This document shows, piece after piece, positions 42,028 through 49,840 of a stretch of 64,000 nucleotides of DNA; within the stretch, counting starts at the first letter, position 1; every line of letters starts with the position of its first letter. This stretch comes from Microbacterium sp. 4R-513 (GTDB taxonomy: Bacteria; Actinomycetota; Actinomycetes; Actinomycetales; Microbacteriaceae). The stretch covers positions 1,674,001 to 1,738,000 of the forward strand of contig NZ_CP049256.1 of assembly GCF_011046485.1 (NCBI RefSeq). The letters are read 5' to 3'. Under the pieces are notes generated by a model. It searched no databases. It saw only the letters and a program-made list of their open reading frames with translations, and had not been told where the DNA came from. A program made the translations under genes and the position numbers.

Positions 42028-42956
42028 CCGCCACAGGGACCCTCGTGACGGAGCGCGGTCGGCGGGCGGTGCCGCCCGCGAGCCGCCGACGACGCATCCC
42101 GCACAAGGGGGCGATCCTCTTCCTCATCCTCCCGTTCGCCGTCCTCTTCGTGCTCTTCTACCTGCTCCCGATCGGCTACGCGGTCTGGCAGTCGCTGCTC
42201 GTCGTCGAGCGCGAGGGCACGTTCGGCGAGGCGCGAGAGGTGTTCGGGGGGCTCCAGCAGTATCTGATCGTCTTCCAGAACGTCGCCTTCTGGACCTCCG
42301 TCGGGCGCGTGCTGCTCTTCGGCATCGTGCAGGTGCCCGTCATGCTCGGCCTCGCACTGCTGTTCGCACTGCTCCTGGACTCGCCGCTCATCAAGGGCAA
42401 GAAGTTCTTCCGGCTCGCCTTCTTCGTGCCGTACGCCGTCCCCGGTGTCATCGCGGCGATCATGTGGGGCTTCCTCTACTCGCCGAACCTGTCGCCCTTC
42501 AAGGCCCTCACGAGCAGCGTGGACCTGCTTTCCGCCGACTGGGTCCTGTGGGCGATCGCCAACGTCGTCACGTGGGTCTTCGTCGGCTACAACATGCTCA
42601 TCATCTACTCGACGCTCCTCGCGATCCCGCAGGAGATCTACGAGGCGGCGCGCATCGACGGCGCGGGGCAGGCCCGCATCGCCTGGTCGATCAAGATCCC
42701 GCTGATCCGCCCGGCGCTCGTGCTGACCGCGGTGCTGTCGATCATCGGCACGCTCCAGCTCCTGGCGGAGCCGCAGACCTTCCGGGCGTTCAGCTCGGCG
42801 GTCACGAGCACGTACACGCCGAACATGACGATCTACGCCACGAGCGCGGTGCCGAACGTGTCGCTCGCCGCAGCGTTCTCGGTCGTGCTGGCACTGGCGA
42901 CGTTCGTCCTCTCGTTCACATTCCTCAAGCTGAGCCGACGGGGAGAGCGCGCATGA
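42024..42956 (+). CDS. Carbohydrate ABC transporter permease (MalF-type)
   Basis: This 310-residue permease of the CUT1 sugar importers has six predicted helices. It shows the N-terminal GAILFLILPFAVLFVLFYLL, RLAFFVPYAVPGVIAAIMWGF, and the EAA loop IYEAARIDGAGQARIAWSIK that contacts the ATPase. It overlaps the GH42 gene and the next permease gene by ATGA on both sides, so translation is coupled. It should form the membrane pore with the downstream MalG-type protein. The operon has no ATPase gene, so a shared MsiK-like ATPase is expected. Confidence 0.94.
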   Translation: MTATGTLVTERGRRAVPPASRRRRIPHKGAILFLILPFAVLFVLFYLLPIGYAVWQSLLVVEREGTFGEAREVFGGLQQYLIVFQNVAFWTSVGRVLLFGIVQVPVMLGLALLFALLLDSPLIKGKKFFRLAFFVPYAVPGVIAAIMWGFLYSPNLSPFKALTSSVDLLSADWVLWAIANVVTWVFVGYNMLIIYSTLLAIPQEIYEAARIDGAGQARIAWSIKIPLIRPALVLTAVLSIIGTLQLLAEPQTFRAFSSAVTSTYTPNMTIYATSAVPNVSLAAAFSVVLALATFVLSFTFLKLSRRGERA

Positions 42957-43885
42957 CCGTCTCGGACTACGCCGACACCGCCGACACGCGGGTCATCACG
43001 ACCGGGCGCCGCGCGGGGCGCTCCGCCGGCGCAGCGACCGGCGGGCCGCGCGAGAGCATCCTCTCGCGCACCGGCGCCATGATCGTCATGGGGGTCTTCA
43101 CCCTCTACTTCCTCATCCCGCTCTGGTGGCTCCTCGTGGCCTCGACGAAGAGCCGCGGGCAGCTCTTCTCGACCAACCCGCTGTGGTTCGCCGACCCGCA
43201 GTTCATCGAGAACGTCACCGGGCTCTTCTCCTACCGCAACGGCGTCTATCTCAAGTGGCTGCTCAACAGCGTCCTGTACGCCGGAGTCGGAGGTGTGCTG
43301 GCCACCGTCATCGCCGCGATGTGCGGCTATGCCCTCGCGAAGTACCGGTTCCCCGGTCGTGAGGCGATCTTCAACACGGTCCTCGGCGGGGTGCTCGTCC
43401 CGGCGACGGCGCTCGCCCTGCCGCTGTTCCTCCTGTTCAGCCGGATCGAGCTCACCAATACCTACTGGGCGGTGCTCCTGCCCAGCATCGTGAGTCCCTT
43501 CGGCGTCTACCTCGCGCGCGTGTTCGCCGAGGCATCCGTCCCCGACGAGCTCATCGAAGCCTCCCGCCTCGACGGGGCGGGAGAGATCCGCACCTTCTTC
43601 ACGGTCTCGATCCGGCTCATGATGCCGGCGCTCGTGACGGTGTTCCTCTTCCAGTTCGTCTCGATCTGGAACAACTTCTTCCTGCCGCTCATCATGCTCC
43701 GCAGCGAAGAGCTCTTCCCCGTCACGTTCGGCCTCTACGCCTGGAACTCGACCATCAACCAGTTCCCCGAGCTGCGCACCTTCGTGCTCGTCGGCTCGCT
43801 GCTGTCGGTCATCCCGCTGATCGTCACGTTCCTCTTGCTTCAGCGCTACTGGCGCACCGGACTCGGAACCGGAGCCCTGAAGTGA
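42953..43885 (+). CDS. Carbohydrate ABC transporter permease (MalG-type)
   Basis: This 310-residue partner permease starts with a hydrophilic region of about 35 residues, then the helix MIVMGVFTLYFLIPLWWLLV and the segment STKSRGQLFST typical of MalG proteins. The EAA loop is PDELIEASRLDGAGEIRTFF. Helices near NNFFLPLIML close the pore. The 4-bp overlap with the previous permease gene and the following binding-protein gene 46 bp away complete the transporter unit. The substrate is probably a beta-galactoside, from the GH42 context. Confidence 0.94.
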   Translation: MTVSDYADTADTRVITTGRRAGRSAGAATGGPRESILSRTGAMIVMGVFTLYFLIPLWWLLVASTKSRGQLFSTNPLWFADPQFIENVTGLFSYRNGVYLKWLLNSVLYAGVGGVLATVIAAMCGYALAKYRFPGREAIFNTVLGGVLVPATALALPLFLLFSRIELTNTYWAVLLPSIVSPFGVYLARVFAEASVPDELIEASRLDGAGEIRTFFTVSIRLMMPALVTVFLFQFVSIWNNFFLPLIMLRSEELFPVTFGLYAWNSTINQFPELRTFVLVGSLLSVIPLIVTFLLLQRYWRTGLGTGALK

Positions 43886-43931
43886 GAACCACCCGTCGGC
43901 CATGCCGGCGGCCAACCGAGAGAGAGAAGAA

Positions 43932-45263
43932 ATGCAGCACATGAGACGAGCGGTCACCGTTGCCCTGCTCACCGCGGGCGCTCTGGTGATCGCGGGATGC
44001 TCCGCCTCAGGCGGCGGCGACGGCGGTTCGTCGGCCGGAGCGTGCGAGCCGGCAGGCGAGGACGTCAAGCTCACCTTCACCTCGTGGATCCCGGGAATCG
44101 AGGACGCCGTCGCCATCTGGAACGAGGCCAATCCCGACATCCAGGTCGAGGTGCAGACCGGGCCGTCGGGCAACGCCGGCACATACCAGAACTTCTTCAA
44201 CCAGCTCGAGGCGGGCAACGCCCCGGATCTCGGCCAGATCGAGTACGACGCGCTGCCCAACTTCCGCGTCCAGGACGGTCTCGAGAACCTCGCCGCGTGC
44301 GAGGACGTCGTCAAGGCCAAGGACCAGTTCGTCGATTGGACGTGGAGCCAGGCGACGCTGGGGACGGATGACGAGGTCTACGGCATCCCGCAGGACTCGG
44401 GCCCCATGGCGCTGTTCTACCGCAGCGACCTGTTCGAGCAGAACGGCATCGCCGTCCCCACGACGTGGGACGAGTACAAGGCCGCGGCGGAGAAGATCCG
44501 CGCGCTCGGCGGCTACATCACGAACTTCTCGCAGACCGACATCAACCAGTTCGCGGGCTTCGTGTGGCAGGCCGGCGGGCAGTGGTTCGCGAATGACGGC
44601 GACGAGTGGAAGGTCGAGCTGACGAGCGACGAGTCGGAGAAGGTCGCCGACTACTGGCAGGACCTCATCGAGAACGACCTCGTGTCGACCTACCCCGCGT
44701 GGACCGACGAGTGGAACAACGCCTATAACTCCGGCGAGGTCTGGACGTGGAACTCCGCCGTGTGGGGCGCGAACTCGATCTCGAGCGGTGCGCCCGACAC
44801 CTCGGGCAAGTGGTCGGTGGCTCCCGGTCCGCAGTGGGAGGCCGGCCAGTCCGCGGCAGGCAACTGGGGCGGCTCGTCGATCGCCGTCTTCAAGGGCACG
44901 GACCACCTGTACGAGGCGGCCAAGTTCGCCCTGTGGCTCAACACCTCGGATGAGGCGCTGACGTCTCTCAACAAGACGGCCGCCATCTATCCCGCGACGA
45001 AGGCCGGCCTCGACCTGCCGGCGCTCCAGCAGGGTGTCGAGTTCTACGGCGGACAGAAGATCTACGAGGTCTTCGCGGAGGCCGCCAGCGAGGTCGACCC
45101 GGACTTCGTCTGGGGCCCCACGATGACGCAGACCTACGCCGACGTCTCGGACGGCTTCAAGGCGGCCGTGTCCGGGTCTGGCACCCTCGCCGACGCGCTC
45201 GGCAAGGCGCAGGACTCCACCGTCGCGGCGCTGGAGGCTCAGTCCATCCCCGTCGCGAAGTAG
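43932..45263 (+). CDS. Carbohydrate ABC transporter substrate-binding lipoprotein
   Basis: This 443-residue family-1 binding protein has a lipoprotein signal (MRRAVTVALLTAGALVIAGC) with the Cys near residue 22. It is followed by a Gly/Ser linker and the two-lobe fold: KLTFTSWIPGIEDAVAIWNE, IPQDSGPMALFYRSDLFEQ, WNSAVWGAN and KFALWLNTSDEAL. It captures sugar for the two upstream permeases. Unusually it is last in the operon, behind the enzyme and permease genes, and is closed by a terminator. ATG 43932 (MQHMRR) is chosen; ATG 43941 is equally possible because the signal works from either. Confidence 0.92.
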   Translation: MQHMRRAVTVALLTAGALVIAGCSASGGGDGGSSAGACEPAGEDVKLTFTSWIPGIEDAVAIWNEANPDIQVEVQTGPSGNAGTYQNFFNQLEAGNAPDLGQIEYDALPNFRVQDGLENLAACEDVVKAKDQFVDWTWSQATLGTDDEVYGIPQDSGPMALFYRSDLFEQNGIAVPTTWDEYKAAAEKIRALGGYITNFSQTDINQFAGFVWQAGGQWFANDGDEWKVELTSDESEKVADYWQDLIENDLVSTYPAWTDEWNNAYNSGEVWTWNSAVWGANSISSGAPDTSGKWSVAPGPQWEAGQSAAGNWGGSSIAVFKGTDHLYEAAKFALWLNTSDEALTSLNKTAAIYPATKAGLDLPALQQGVEFYGGQKIYEVFAEAASEVDPDFVWGPTMTQTYADVSDGFKAAVSGSGTLADALGKAQDSTVAALEAQSIPVAK

Positions 45264-45276
45264 CCCGCATCACGCT

Positions 45277-45320
45277 CCGCGCCGCGGGAGTCGAGCTCGC
45301 CCTCGATTCCCGCGGCGCGG
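45277..45320. terminator. Bidirectional terminator after the GH42 operon
   Basis: CCGCGCCGCGGGA pairs perfectly with TCCCGCGGCGCGG (13 bp, 18-nt loop) between the converging binding-protein and photolyase genes. Confidence 0.7.
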
Positions 45321-45336
45321 TCGTGCGTGTGCGGCC

Positions 45337-46695
45337 TCACGCGCGGGTTGCGCGCTTCACGCGCTCGTACGCCGCCAGTGCGGCGTTCCGCGTCTCCTTG
45401 AGATCGACGATCGGCTGGGGAGGCTCGTCGCTCCCGTACTCCGGAGCCCAGCGGCGGATGTAGGTGCCGTCGGGATCGAACTTGCCGGCCTGCAGTTCGG
45501 GGTTGAAGATCCGGAAATACGGGGCGGCGTCGGCGCCGGAGCCGGCGACCCACTGCCAGTTGAACGGGTTGTTCGCGCCATCCGCGTCCACGAGCGTTTC
45601 CCAGAACCACTCCTCGCCTCGCCGCCAGTCGATGAGCAGGTTCTTGATGAGGAAGGATGCCGCGACCATCCGCACGCGGTTGTGCATGTAGCCCGTGTGC
45701 CAGAGCTCCCGCATGCCGGCGTCGACGAGCGGGACGCCCGTCCGCCCGCGCTGCCACGCCTCGAGTCGCGACGGCTTGAGCCGCGGCCACGGGAACGCGT
45801 CGAACTCGCGACGCAGATTGACGGTCGCGAGATCGGGTGCGTGGAAGAGCGTGTGCCAGGCGAACTCGCGCCAGCCGAGCTCCGACAGGAAGCGACCGCC
45901 CTCGCTGCCTGACTTCGTGGCCTCGTGCCAGACCTGGTACGGGCTGACCTCGCCCCACCGGAGTCGCGGCGAGAGCAGAGAGGTCGACTCCGCCGCCGGC
46001 TGGTCGCGCGCCTTCGCGTATCCGCCCAGATCCTCGTCGAGGAACTCCTTCAGTCGTCGCCGAGCGGCCGGCTCGCCAGGCTCCCAGCGCTCCCGCAGGC
46101 CTCCGGCCCAGTCGGGGTGCTGTGGAAGCAGGGCCCAGTCGTCGAGCTCCTCCGTGTCGAGTGCCTGCGCCGGTCCGTCGATCGACCGCGGCTCGGCAAG
46201 CGGCGCGCGCGGCGACGACAGGGCGAGACACGCGCGCCAGAACGGCGAGAACACCGAGAAGTGAGTGCCGGCTCCGGTCTGCACGGTCCACGGTTCGAAG
46301 AGGACGGATGCCGCGAACGACTCCACGACGACCCCCTCGTCGCGGAGCCCTGACTTGAGTGCGGCATCGATCTCACGCTCGGGCGCGCCGTAGCGGCGGT
46401 TCCAGAAGACGGCGCCGGCCGCGGCATCCGTCACCGTCTCGCGCACCACCTGCTCCGCCTGGCCCCGCCGCAGCACGAGGGTGCCGCCGCGCTCGGCCAG
46501 GCGGTCGCGCAGTGACGCGAGCGACCCGTGCAGCCACCACCGAGCGGCGCCGCCCAGCGGGCGGATCCCCGGCGACTCCTCGTCGAGCACGTACAGGCCG
46601 ATGACCGGCTCACCCCGATCGACAGCGGCACGCAGCGCCGGGTTGTCGGCGAGACGCAGGTCGTCCCGGAACCACACGATGGACGGCGACGGCAT
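45337..46695 (-). CDS. phr: Deoxyribodipyrimidine photolyase
   Basis: This 452-residue FAD enzyme repairs UV cyclobutane dimers with blue light. Residues 1-130 form the antenna-binding Rossmann-like domain (IVWFRDDLRLADNPAL). The C-terminal two-thirds form the FAD domain: SPRLRWGEVSPYQVW, GWREFAWHTLFH, TGVPLVDAGMRELWHTGYMHN, and the WQW-containing NNPFNWQWVAGSG with the FNP segment IFNPELQAGKFDP. It is class I CPD type in appearance; cryptochrome function is less likely. A TAGCAT hexamer ends 6 nt before the ATG, so it is probably leaderless. Confidence 0.95.
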   Translation of the reverse strand: MPSPSIVWFRDDLRLADNPALRAAVDRGEPVIGLYVLDEESPGIRPLGGAARWWLHGSLASLRDRLAERGGTLVLRRGQAEQVVRETVTDAAAGAVFWNRRYGAPEREIDAALKSGLRDEGVVVESFAASVLFEPWTVQTGAGTHFSVFSPFWRACLALSSPRAPLAEPRSIDGPAQALDTEELDDWALLPQHPDWAGGLRERWEPGEPAARRRLKEFLDEDLGGYAKARDQPAAESTSLLSPRLRWGEVSPYQVWHEATKSGSEGGRFLSELGWREFAWHTLFHAPDLATVNLRREFDAFPWPRLKPSRLEAWQRGRTGVPLVDAGMRELWHTGYMHNRVRMVAASFLIKNLLIDWRRGEEWFWETLVDADGANNPFNWQWVAGSGADAAPYFRIFNPELQAGKFDPDGTYIRRWAPEYGSDEPPQPIVDLKETRNAALAAYERVKRATRA

Positions 46696-46701
46696 GCAGG
46701 G

Positions 46702-46707
46702 ATGCTA
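46702..46707 (-). promoter_or_regulatory. -10 hexamer TAGCAT (minus strand), leaderless-type start of photolyase
   Basis: The hexamer ends exactly 6 nt before the photolyase ATG with no ribosome site. Confidence 0.5.
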
Positions 46708-46765
46708 ACCGCGCTCAGGCACGGCGCGGCGGTCTTGACAGGGAACGGATGCCTCGCTTTCACCG

Positions 46766-46790
46766 CTTGCGCAACCATGCAAGTTCTTGC
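46766..46790. promoter_or_regulatory. LacI-type operator region with CTTGC/GCAAG half-sites
   Basis: CTTGC (46766-46770), GCAAG (46779-46783) and CTTGC (46786-46790) make two overlapping palindromes, the tighter being GCAAG-TT-CTTGC. They lie just upstream of a TACACT -10 and the LacI ATG. Related CTTGCA half-sites recur before the GH13 gene. Confidence 0.6.
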
Positions 46791-46791
46791 G

Positions 46792-46797
46792 TACACT
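46792..46797 (+). promoter_or_regulatory. -10 hexamer TACACT, leaderless-type start
   Basis: TACACT ends 6 nt before the LacI ATG at 46804, directly after the operator half-sites. Confidence 0.5.
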
Positions 46798-46803
46798 GAG
46801 CGC

Positions 46804-47811
46804 ATGTCGAAGCGTCTTGCGGAAGTTGCGCGCAAGGTCGGCGTGAGCGAGGCGACGGTCAGTCGCGTGCTCAACGACAAGCCGGGCGTCTCGGACGCCA
46901 CGCGGCAGGCGGTGCTGACGGCGCTCGACGTGCTCGGGTACGAGCGTCCGACCAAGCTCCGCGGAGAGCGGGCACGGCTCGTGGGTCTCGTGCTGCCCGA
47001 GCTGACGAACCCGATCTTCCCGGCGCTCGCCGAGATCATCGGCGGCGGCCTGACGCAGAACGGCTACACGCCCCTCCTCTGCACGCAGAATGCGGGCGGC
47101 ATCACCGAGTCGGACTACGTCGATCTGCTCCTGCAGCAGCAGGTGTCGGGCGTCATCTTCCTCGGCGGCAACTACAGTCAGGCCGACGCCGAGCACGCCC
47201 ATTACGAGCGGCTGCGCCAGGTCAATCTCCCGACCGTGCTCGTGAACGCGCGCATCGCCGAGCTCGACTTCGCGACGGTGTCGACGGATGACTCGGCGGC
47301 CGCCGAACAGGCGGTCCTGCATCTGCACCAGCTCGGCCACCGGCGGATCGGCATGCTCCTCGGCCCGCTCGACCACATCCCTTCGCAGCGCAAGCTCGCA
47401 GCTGCGCGCCGCCTGCTGGAGCGCCTCGGCGGGGATCTCGACGATGACATGGTCGTGCGAGGGCTCTACTCCCTGGAGTCCGGGCAGGCCGGGGCATCCC
47501 GCCTCTTCTCGAACGGCGCCACCGCCATCGTGTGCGCCAGCGACCCGCTCGCCCTCGGAGCGGTGCGCGCCGCTCGCAGGGCCGGCCTGCGCGTGCCGGG
47601 CGACGTGTCGGTCGTGGGCTTCGACGACTCGGCGCTCATGAGCTGCACCGAGCCTCCGCTGACGACCGTGCGCCAGCCGATCGAGTCGATGGGGCGGACA
47701 GTGATCGAACTGCTGCTGTCGCAGATCGCCGGCACGACCGAGGCAGGCGACGAGCTGCTCTTCGAGCCCGAGCTCGTGCTCCGCGCCTCGACGGGTCCCG
47801 CGGCCGGCTGA
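46804..47811 (+). CDS. LacI-family regulator of the alpha-glucoside locus
   Basis: This 335-residue regulator has an HTH at the very N-terminus (LAEVARKVGVSEATVSRVLN, then KPGVSDATR) and a sensor domain with LVGLVLPELTNPIFPALAEI, GVIFLGGNYSQAD, LHQLGHRRIGMLLGP and VVGFDDSALMSCTEPPLTTV. This form resembles maltose/alpha-glucoside regulators of actinobacteria. It precedes the GH13/ABC operon by 290 bp in the same direction. CTTGCA half-sites before both genes suggest that it controls itself and the operon, with maltose or a related sugar as effector (inferred). Confidence 0.91.
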   Translation: MSKRLAEVARKVGVSEATVSRVLNDKPGVSDATRQAVLTALDVLGYERPTKLRGERARLVGLVLPELTNPIFPALAEIIGGGLTQNGYTPLLCTQNAGGITESDYVDLLLQQQVSGVIFLGGNYSQADAEHAHYERLRQVNLPTVLVNARIAELDFATVSTDDSAAAEQAVLHLHQLGHRRIGMLLGPLDHIPSQRKLAAARRLLERLGGDLDDDMVVRGLYSLESGQAGASRLFSNGATAIVCASDPLALGAVRAARRAGLRVPGDVSVVGFDDSALMSCTEPPLTTVRQPIESMGRTVIELLLSQIAGTTEAGDELLFEPELVLRASTGPAAG

Positions 47812-47830
47812 CCCGGCGGGGCCGCCCGTC

Positions 47831-47974
47831 GGCTCGGCGCGTTTCGTCTCGCTTCGCTCGCTCAACGACCGGGAGCGGTCGGCGCGTTTCCTGCCGCCCC
47901 GCCCCCGCCCCCCGCCCCCCGCCCCCGGTCGTTGAGCGAGGGAGCGGAGCGACCGAGACGAAACGCGCCGAGCC
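47831..47974. repeat. Large imperfect inverted repeat (actinobacterial intergenic element)
   Basis: A left arm (47831-47873, starting GGCTCGGCGCGTTTCGTCTC) and a right arm (47924-47974, ending GAGACGAAACGCGCCGAGCC) pair over about 43 bp, with an 8-bp insertion in the right arm. The GGTCGTTGAGCGAG core is of a type I know from many Microbacteriaceae intergenic regions. It can act as a terminator for the LacI gene. A partial third copy of the arm end (GGTCGGCGCGTTTC) lies at 47877-47890. Confidence 0.72.
47891..47928 (-). repeat. C-rich tract, G-quadruplex-prone on the minus strand
   Basis: Runs of four to six C separated by single G occupy the loop of the inverted repeat. On the minus strand this gives five consecutive G-runs of 4-6 with one-base spacers, a textbook G-quadruplex pattern. 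Confidence 0.6.
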
Positions 47975-48032
47975 TCCGATCACGGCCGAGGTGAGCTGCG
48001 GAATCGACTTCTTGCATTGATTCATACAAGAC

Positions 48033-48061
48033 TTGCAACTTACGCAGGCTGAAGCTACATT
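48033..48061 (+). promoter_or_regulatory. Promoter of the GH13/ABC operon
   Basis: TTGCAA (48033-48038), a 17-nt spacer and TACATT (48056-48061) form a good promoter. CAAG-A-CTTG (48027-48035) and a further CTTGCA (48011-48016) overlap or adjoin the -35 and are probable LacI sites. Confidence 0.6.
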
Positions 48062-48103
48062 CATCGCAACGAGAGTTTCCCCCGCCACCTCGAGGAGCCC
48101 CGT

Positions 48104-49777
48104 TTGGACACCGACGTCCTGACCGCACGCCACGCCGTGGCCCCGAGCGACGCAGATCCGCTGTGGTGGCGTTCCGCCGTCATCTACCAGGTCTACGTGC
48201 GCAGCTTCGCCGACGGGAACGGCGACGGCACCGGCGACCTCGCGGGCGTACGCCAGCGGCTCGGCTACCTCAAAGACCTCGGCGTCGACGCGATTTGGTT
48301 CAACCCCTGGTACCCGAGCCCCATGGCCGACGGCGGGTACGACGTCGAGGACTACCGCGACATCCATCCCGAGTTCGGCACGCTGGCCGAAGCCGAGGCG
48401 CTGATCCGCGAGGCCCTTGCCCTCGGCATCCGCACGATCATCGACGTCGTCCCCAACCACATCAGCGATCGGCACGAGTGGTTCCGGGCGGCGCTCGCCG
48501 CAGGTCCCGGCAGCCCCGAGCGCGAGCGGTTCTGGTTCCACCCGGGCAAGGGCCGCAACGGCGACGAGATCCCCACGCACTGGGTGTCGAGTTTCCAGGG
48601 TGAGACGTGGACCCGCACCACGAACCCCGACGGGACGCCGGGCGAGTGGTACCTGCACATGTTCACCCCCGAGCAGCCCGACCTGAACTGGAACCACCCC
48701 GACGTCCGACGCGAGCACGAGGACATCCTGCGGTTCTGGTTCGACCGCGGGGTGGCCGGCGTGCGCATCGACTCCGCGGCGCTCCTCATCAAGGACCCCG
48801 ACCTGCCCGAGGTGGGGGAGAAGCCCGACCATCCGACCGAGGATCGCGACGAGCTGCACGACGTCTACCGCTCGTGGCGGGCGATCGCCGACTCGTACCC
48901 CGGCACGCGGGTGCTGGTGGGTGAGATCTGGGTGCCCGACATCGAGCGGTTCACGAAGTACCTGCGTCCCGATGAGATGCACACCGCGTTCAACTTCGAC
49001 TTCCTCGCGCGGCCGTGGGGTGCGGCATCCTTCCGCCAGTCGATTGAGCAGACCCTCGCGGCCCATGCGCCCGTCGGCGCCCCGAGCACGTGGGTGCTCT
49101 CCAACCACGACGTCACCCGACCGGTCACGCGCTACGGGCGGGAAGACACGGCGTTCGCGTTCCTCAAGAAGCGGTTCGGCGTGCCGACCGATCCCGAGCT
49201 GGGACTGCACCGCGCTCGCGCGGCGGCGCTTCTCGTGGCCGCGCTCCCCGGCAGTCTCTACATCTATCAAGGCGACGAGCTCGGCCTTCCCGAGGTCGAG
49301 GACCTGCCGCTCGCGCTCATCCAGGACCCCATGCACTTCCGTTCCGGCGGTGTGGATCCGGGAAGGGACGGATGCCGCGTTCCGCTCCCCTGGACGGGTG
49401 ATCGCGCGCCGTTCGGCTTCGGCCCGGCGGGCACCCAGACGTGGCTGCCCCAGCCCGCGGCCTGGAGCGCCCTCACCGTCGAGGCGCAGGAGCACGACCC
49501 GCACTCGACGCTCAATCTCTACCGCGCCGCGCTCCGCCTCCGCCGCGAGCTGCCCGGACTCGGCGACGGCCCGCTCACGTGGGTCGAGACCCCCGACCCC
49601 GACACCCTCGCGTTCCGCCGGGGCGACGACTTCGTCTGCGTCGTCAACACCGGCGACAGCGCCATCGACCTGCCCGCCCACGAAGAAGTGCTCCTCTCGA
49701 GCAGCGCACTGGACGACGGCGCCCTCCCGGGCGACTCGGCCGCCTGGCTGCGCGCCCGTCCCGTCACCGCCACATAG
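48104..49777 (+). CDS. Glycoside hydrolase family 13 alpha-glucosidase
   Basis: This 557-residue enzyme hydrolyses terminal alpha-glucosidic bonds of maltose-like sugars. GH13 regions in order are AIWFNPWYPSPMADGGYDV, IIDVVPNHISDRH, GVAGVRIDSAALL (nucleophile Asp), VLVGEIWVPD (acid Glu) and LSNHDVTRP. The length and the WWRSAVIYQVYVRSFADGNG start fit the oligo-1,6/alpha-glucosidase subgroup. The TTG start is preceded by GAGGAG at 48092. There is no signal peptide. It is the first gene of an operon with a binding protein and two permeases, so it processes imported alpha-glucosides. Confidence 0.94.
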   Translation: MDTDVLTARHAVAPSDADPLWWRSAVIYQVYVRSFADGNGDGTGDLAGVRQRLGYLKDLGVDAIWFNPWYPSPMADGGYDVEDYRDIHPEFGTLAEAEALIREALALGIRTIIDVVPNHISDRHEWFRAALAAGPGSPERERFWFHPGKGRNGDEIPTHWVSSFQGETWTRTTNPDGTPGEWYLHMFTPEQPDLNWNHPDVRREHEDILRFWFDRGVAGVRIDSAALLIKDPDLPEVGEKPDHPTEDRDELHDVYRSWRAIADSYPGTRVLVGEIWVPDIERFTKYLRPDEMHTAFNFDFLARPWGAASFRQSIEQTLAAHAPVGAPSTWVLSNHDVTRPVTRYGREDTAFAFLKKRFGVPTDPELGLHRARAAALLVAALPGSLYIYQGDELGLPEVEDLPLALIQDPMHFRSGGVDPGRDGCRVPLPWTGDRAPFGFGPAGTQTWLPQPAAWSALTVEAQEHDPHSTLNLYRAALRLRRELPGLGDGPLTWVETPDPDTLAFRRGDDFVCVVNTGDSAIDLPAHEEVLLSSSALDDGALPGDSAAWLRARPVTAT

Positions 49778-49840
49778 CCCCCCGAGGCTGGCGCGCCGAA
49801 GAGAGGCCGGCGCGGCATCCTCATCACGAAAGGAAAGACG

